Shown in pieces: positions 62,043-64,000 of a stretch of 64,000 nt of DNA. Origin of the DNA: DATARH01 sp963712835 (GTDB lineage: Bacteria > Pseudomonadota > Alphaproteobacteria > ATCC43930 > CGMCC-115725); the NCBI GenBank assembly GCA_963712835.1, contig CAVQJJ010000011.1, forward strand, positions 186,001-250,000. The letters are read 5' to 3'. Position numbers and translations under genes: made by a program. Each line of letters begins with the position of its first letter. Position 1 is the stretch's first letter. A model generated the notes under the pieces. It was not told the DNA's origin, did no database searches, and worked only from the letters and a program-made list of their open reading frames with translations.

Positions 62043-63020
62043 ATGTTCGAAGAGCATTTTCGCTTAACCTCGCTGCCCTTCCAACTTGTCCCCGATTCGC
62101 GTTTCTATTTCGCCAGCAGCAATCATACCCGAGCGCTCGCGCATTTGACCTACGGCCTCGCGCAAGGAGACGGATTTATTGTCATCACCGGTGAAGTAGG
62201 CGCGGGGAAGACGACGCTCGTCGAACACCTACTATCGGGACTACAGAACGGCACACATATCGCTGCTCGCATCGCCACGACGCAGCTGTCGCCGCACGCG
62301 TTGCTCCGCATGATCATGCTCGCTTTCGATCTCCCGTACAGGGGGAACGACAAGAGCAGAATGCTCAATCAATTCGAGGAATTCTTTCAACACAGCCAGT
62401 CCGTGGGGAAACGATTGCTGCTTGTCGTGGACGAGGTTCAGAACCTGCCGTTTTCGACGCTCGAGGAGCTTCGCATGCTATCGAACCTCGCCACCGGTCA
62501 TCGGGCGCCTTTGCAGACCTGCCTGGTAGGGCAGCCGCAGTTCCGCCAGATCATCACCAGCGCGAAGGCGGAGCAGCTCCGGCAACGGATTTTCACCTCC
62601 TATCACCTGGGCGAGCTCAGTGACAACGAGATCGGCGGCTATATCGAGCATCGCCTTCAAGTGGCGGCCTGGTCGGGCGATCCCGCCTTCGACATGGACG
62701 CTTATCCGGCTATTTTTGCCCACACCAAGGGCATCCCGCGCCGCATCAATTCGTTGTGTTCCCGCCTGCTGCTGCAAGCGTATCTGGACGATAGCCACAT
62801 CATCACGGCGTCCGATGTACATCAGGTCGCCGGCGAGTGGCACGCCGAACTGGGAATGGCGACTGCCAAAGCCGACCCCCCCTGCAATACGGTGCCCTCC
62901 CGCGCCATCGCGAGCGTGGCCGAGCGGCTGACTTCCATCGAGTGCAAGCTGAGCGAACAACAGCAGTTGCTGCAGCGCACGTTTGCCATGCTCAGACACG
63001 CCGCCGATGTTCCGGGCTGA
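62043..63020 (+). CDS. XrtA/PEP-CTERM system-associated ATPase (ExeA-like AAA)
   Basis: A 325-residue AAA ATPase of the ExeA/general secretion type. MFEEHFRLTSLPFQLVPDSR opens the family, with Walker A GEVGAGKTT at residues 50-58 and Walker B RLLLVVDEVQNLPF. The sensor region LVGQPQFRQIITSAKAEQLR and C-terminal YIEHRLQVAAWSGDPAF are also typical. This gene is a constant member of exosortase A polysaccharide loci, although its task is not well known. It lies 18 bases after the kinase-like gene and 7 bases before the deacetylase. Confidence 0.93.
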   Translation: MFEEHFRLTSLPFQLVPDSRFYFASSNHTRALAHLTYGLAQGDGFIVITGEVGAGKTTLVEHLLSGLQNGTHIAARIATTQLSPHALLRMIMLAFDLPYRGNDKSRMLNQFEEFFQHSQSVGKRLLLVVDEVQNLPFSTLEELRMLSNLATGHRAPLQTCLVGQPQFRQIITSAKAEQLRQRIFTSYHLGELSDNEIGGYIEHRLQVAAWSGDPAFDMDAYPAIFAHTKGIPRRINSLCSRLLLQAYLDDSHIITASDVHQVAGEWHAELGMATAKADPPCNTVPSRAIASVAERLTSIECKLSEQQQLLQRTFAMLRHAADVPG

Positions 63021-63027
63021 TCCCGCG

Positions 63028-63939
63028 ATGTTACCAAAGCCGTCGCGGAGGGCGGCGCCTCTATTGCAGCCTTCACCGCCGTCTCGGTTGGTGAACGCGA
63101 TGACAGTCGATGTCGAAGATTACTTTCACGCCGAGGCGCTGTCCGAATGTTTTCCCCGCCACCGCTGGCACGCACTCGAAATCCGGGTCGAAACCAATGT
63201 CGATCGGCTGCTCGCGCGTTTCGCCGACGCGGGCATCGCGGCGACGTTCTTCATCCTTGGGTGGGTGGCCGAGCGGTACCCGCAAATGGTTCGGCGGATC
63301 GCGGAAGGCGGGCATGAAATAGCCTCCCACGGGTACGAGCACCGCCGCGTCGACCAGCAGTGCCCCCTCGAATTCGACGAGGACGTGCGCAGGGCGAAAG
63401 GCATCCTTGAGGCTGTTAGCGGGCAGGCGGTTGCCGGCTATCGCGCAGCGAGCTTTTCCATCGGACGCGGTGATTTCTGGGCATTCGACGTGCTCGCACG
63501 AGCCGGTTACCGTTACAGTTCAAGCATTTATCCAATCCGCCACGACAATTACGGCATGCCGGAGGCACCTCGTTTCGCATTTTCGCCGACCGCATTCGAG
63601 TTCACCGAAATCCCCGTGACCACGACCGTTCGCTTCGGCGCTAATCTCCCGGCCGGCGGCGGTGGCTACTTCCGCCTGCTGCCCTACCGGTTGTCACGGG
63701 CCAATATGCGGCGGGTGAATCGCAAGGACCGGCAGCCCTGTGTCTTTTATTTTCACCCCTGGGAGATCGACCCGGGACAGCCGCGGCAGCGAATGATTTC
63801 CCGCCGATCCCGCTGGCGCCATTATACAAATCTCGACGCCATGGAAGGGAAACTGGTTCGCTTACTTACCGATTTCACCTGGGGTCGCATGGACCGGGTG
63901 TTTTCGGCCGAGTGCAAGGCGATAGGGCCGGTGACGTGA
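63028..63939 (+). CDS. XrtA-system polysaccharide deacetylase
   Basis: A 303-residue NodB-fold deacetylase. The metal-binding and catalytic residues are present: TVDVEDYFH (Asp28, Glu30, Asp31) and the His pair in IASHGYEHRR (His101, His105). GYRAASFSIGRGDFWAFDVL and FYFHPWEIDP are typical of the exosortase-associated family (with DUF3473 at the C-terminus). It would deacetylate the exopolysaccharide. I choose the ATG at 63028, 7 bases after the ATPase stop; the family core begins at NAMTVDVEDYF. The stop overlaps the FemAB-like start in a GTGA. Confidence 0.92.
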   Translation: MLPKPSRRAAPLLQPSPPSRLVNAMTVDVEDYFHAEALSECFPRHRWHALEIRVETNVDRLLARFADAGIAATFFILGWVAERYPQMVRRIAEGGHEIASHGYEHRRVDQQCPLEFDEDVRRAKGILEAVSGQAVAGYRAASFSIGRGDFWAFDVLARAGYRYSSSIYPIRHDNYGMPEAPRFAFSPTAFEFTEIPVTTTVRFGANLPAGGGGYFRLLPYRLSRANMRRVNRKDRQPCVFYFHPWEIDPGQPRQRMISRRSRWRHYTNLDAMEGKLVRLLTDFTWGRMDRVFSAECKAIGPVT

Positions 63940-64000
63940 ATTGTCCGGAGGTTCGTATTCGTTCCTTGACCGAGGCGGATCGGAAACGCTGGGACGATTT
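63936..64000 (+). CDS. FemAB-like XrtA-associated protein, N-terminal fragment
   Basis: Only the first 21 codons are in the window. GTG at 63936 overlaps the deacetylase stop (GTGA), and TCCGGAGG lies within the first codons. The product reads VNCPEVRIRSLTEADRKRWD, matching the start of FemAB-family proteins (peptidyl/aminoacyl transferase fold) that regularly follow the deacetylase in exosortase A loci. The call rests on this short stretch and on gene order. Confidence 0.65.
   Translation, partial: MNCPEVRIRSLTEADRKRWDD

Overview
The window is a high-GC bacterial chromosome segment, most likely from an alphaproteobacterium. The reasons are inferential: the miaA-ilvB-ilvN-ilvC neighbourhood, paired intergenic palindromes of a type common in Rhizobiales and relatives, a lone Flp pilin, and GC-rich codon use throughout. 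No rRNA gene, CRISPR array or complete mobile element is visible. The genus cannot be fixed from the sequence alone.

Region 1 (1-9.7 kb) is housekeeping and nucleobase metabolism. A minus-strand run of miaA, ilvB, ilvN, an alpha/beta hydrolase and ilvC (cut by the window edge) covers tRNA modification and branched-chain amino acid synthesis. On the plus strand serB carries a one-base frameshift inside its catalytic motif. Next to it, upp, a DUF1688 (URC4-like) gene and a GTP-cyclohydrolase-II-like (URC1-like) gene form a predicted uracil catabolic (URC) cluster. A perfect 12-bp palindrome lies in front of its first gene.

Region 2 (9.7-29.9 kb) is transport and catabolism. It holds an LPG-synthase-type membrane protein, an orphan Flp pilin, and an arsenic set: ArsR, ArsM methyltransferase, an ACR3 efflux pump and a convergent radical SAM protein. 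An HbpS/GlcG protein is translationally coupled to a lone molybdenum-hydroxylase large subunit. A LivHMGF ABC importer has no binding protein. Then come a MaoC hydratase, a phosphoesterase, a VOC protein plus amidase pair, a membrane-anchored Sel1 protein, an acyl-CoA ligase and a secreted LVIVD protein.

Region 3 (30-31.9 kb) is a scar: a tyrosine recombinase broken into several frames, plus short repeats. It separates the core-like region from the surface polysaccharide region.

Region 4 (31.9-64 kb) is envelope and exopolysaccharide biology. It has a PIG-L deacetylase, two GT4 glycosyltransferases, a nucleotide-sugar epimerase, a Sel1-lytic transglycosylase, glmS, a three-gene lipid-linked sugar module (GT2, small flippase, multi-TM protein) and a C-methyltransferase. 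A CheB gene overlaps a 1356-residue CheR-PAS-kinase-REC-REC-LuxR hybrid, followed by a Crp/Fnr regulator with an overlapping unknown gene. The rest matches an exosortase A (XrtA)/PEP-CTERM-associated polysaccharide locus: asparagine-synthase-like amidotransferase, O-ligase, initiating sugar transferase, chain-length determinant, tyrosine-kinase-like protein, ATPase, deacetylase and the start of a FemAB-like gene at the right edge. XrtA itself and any PEP-CTERM substrate are not in the window.
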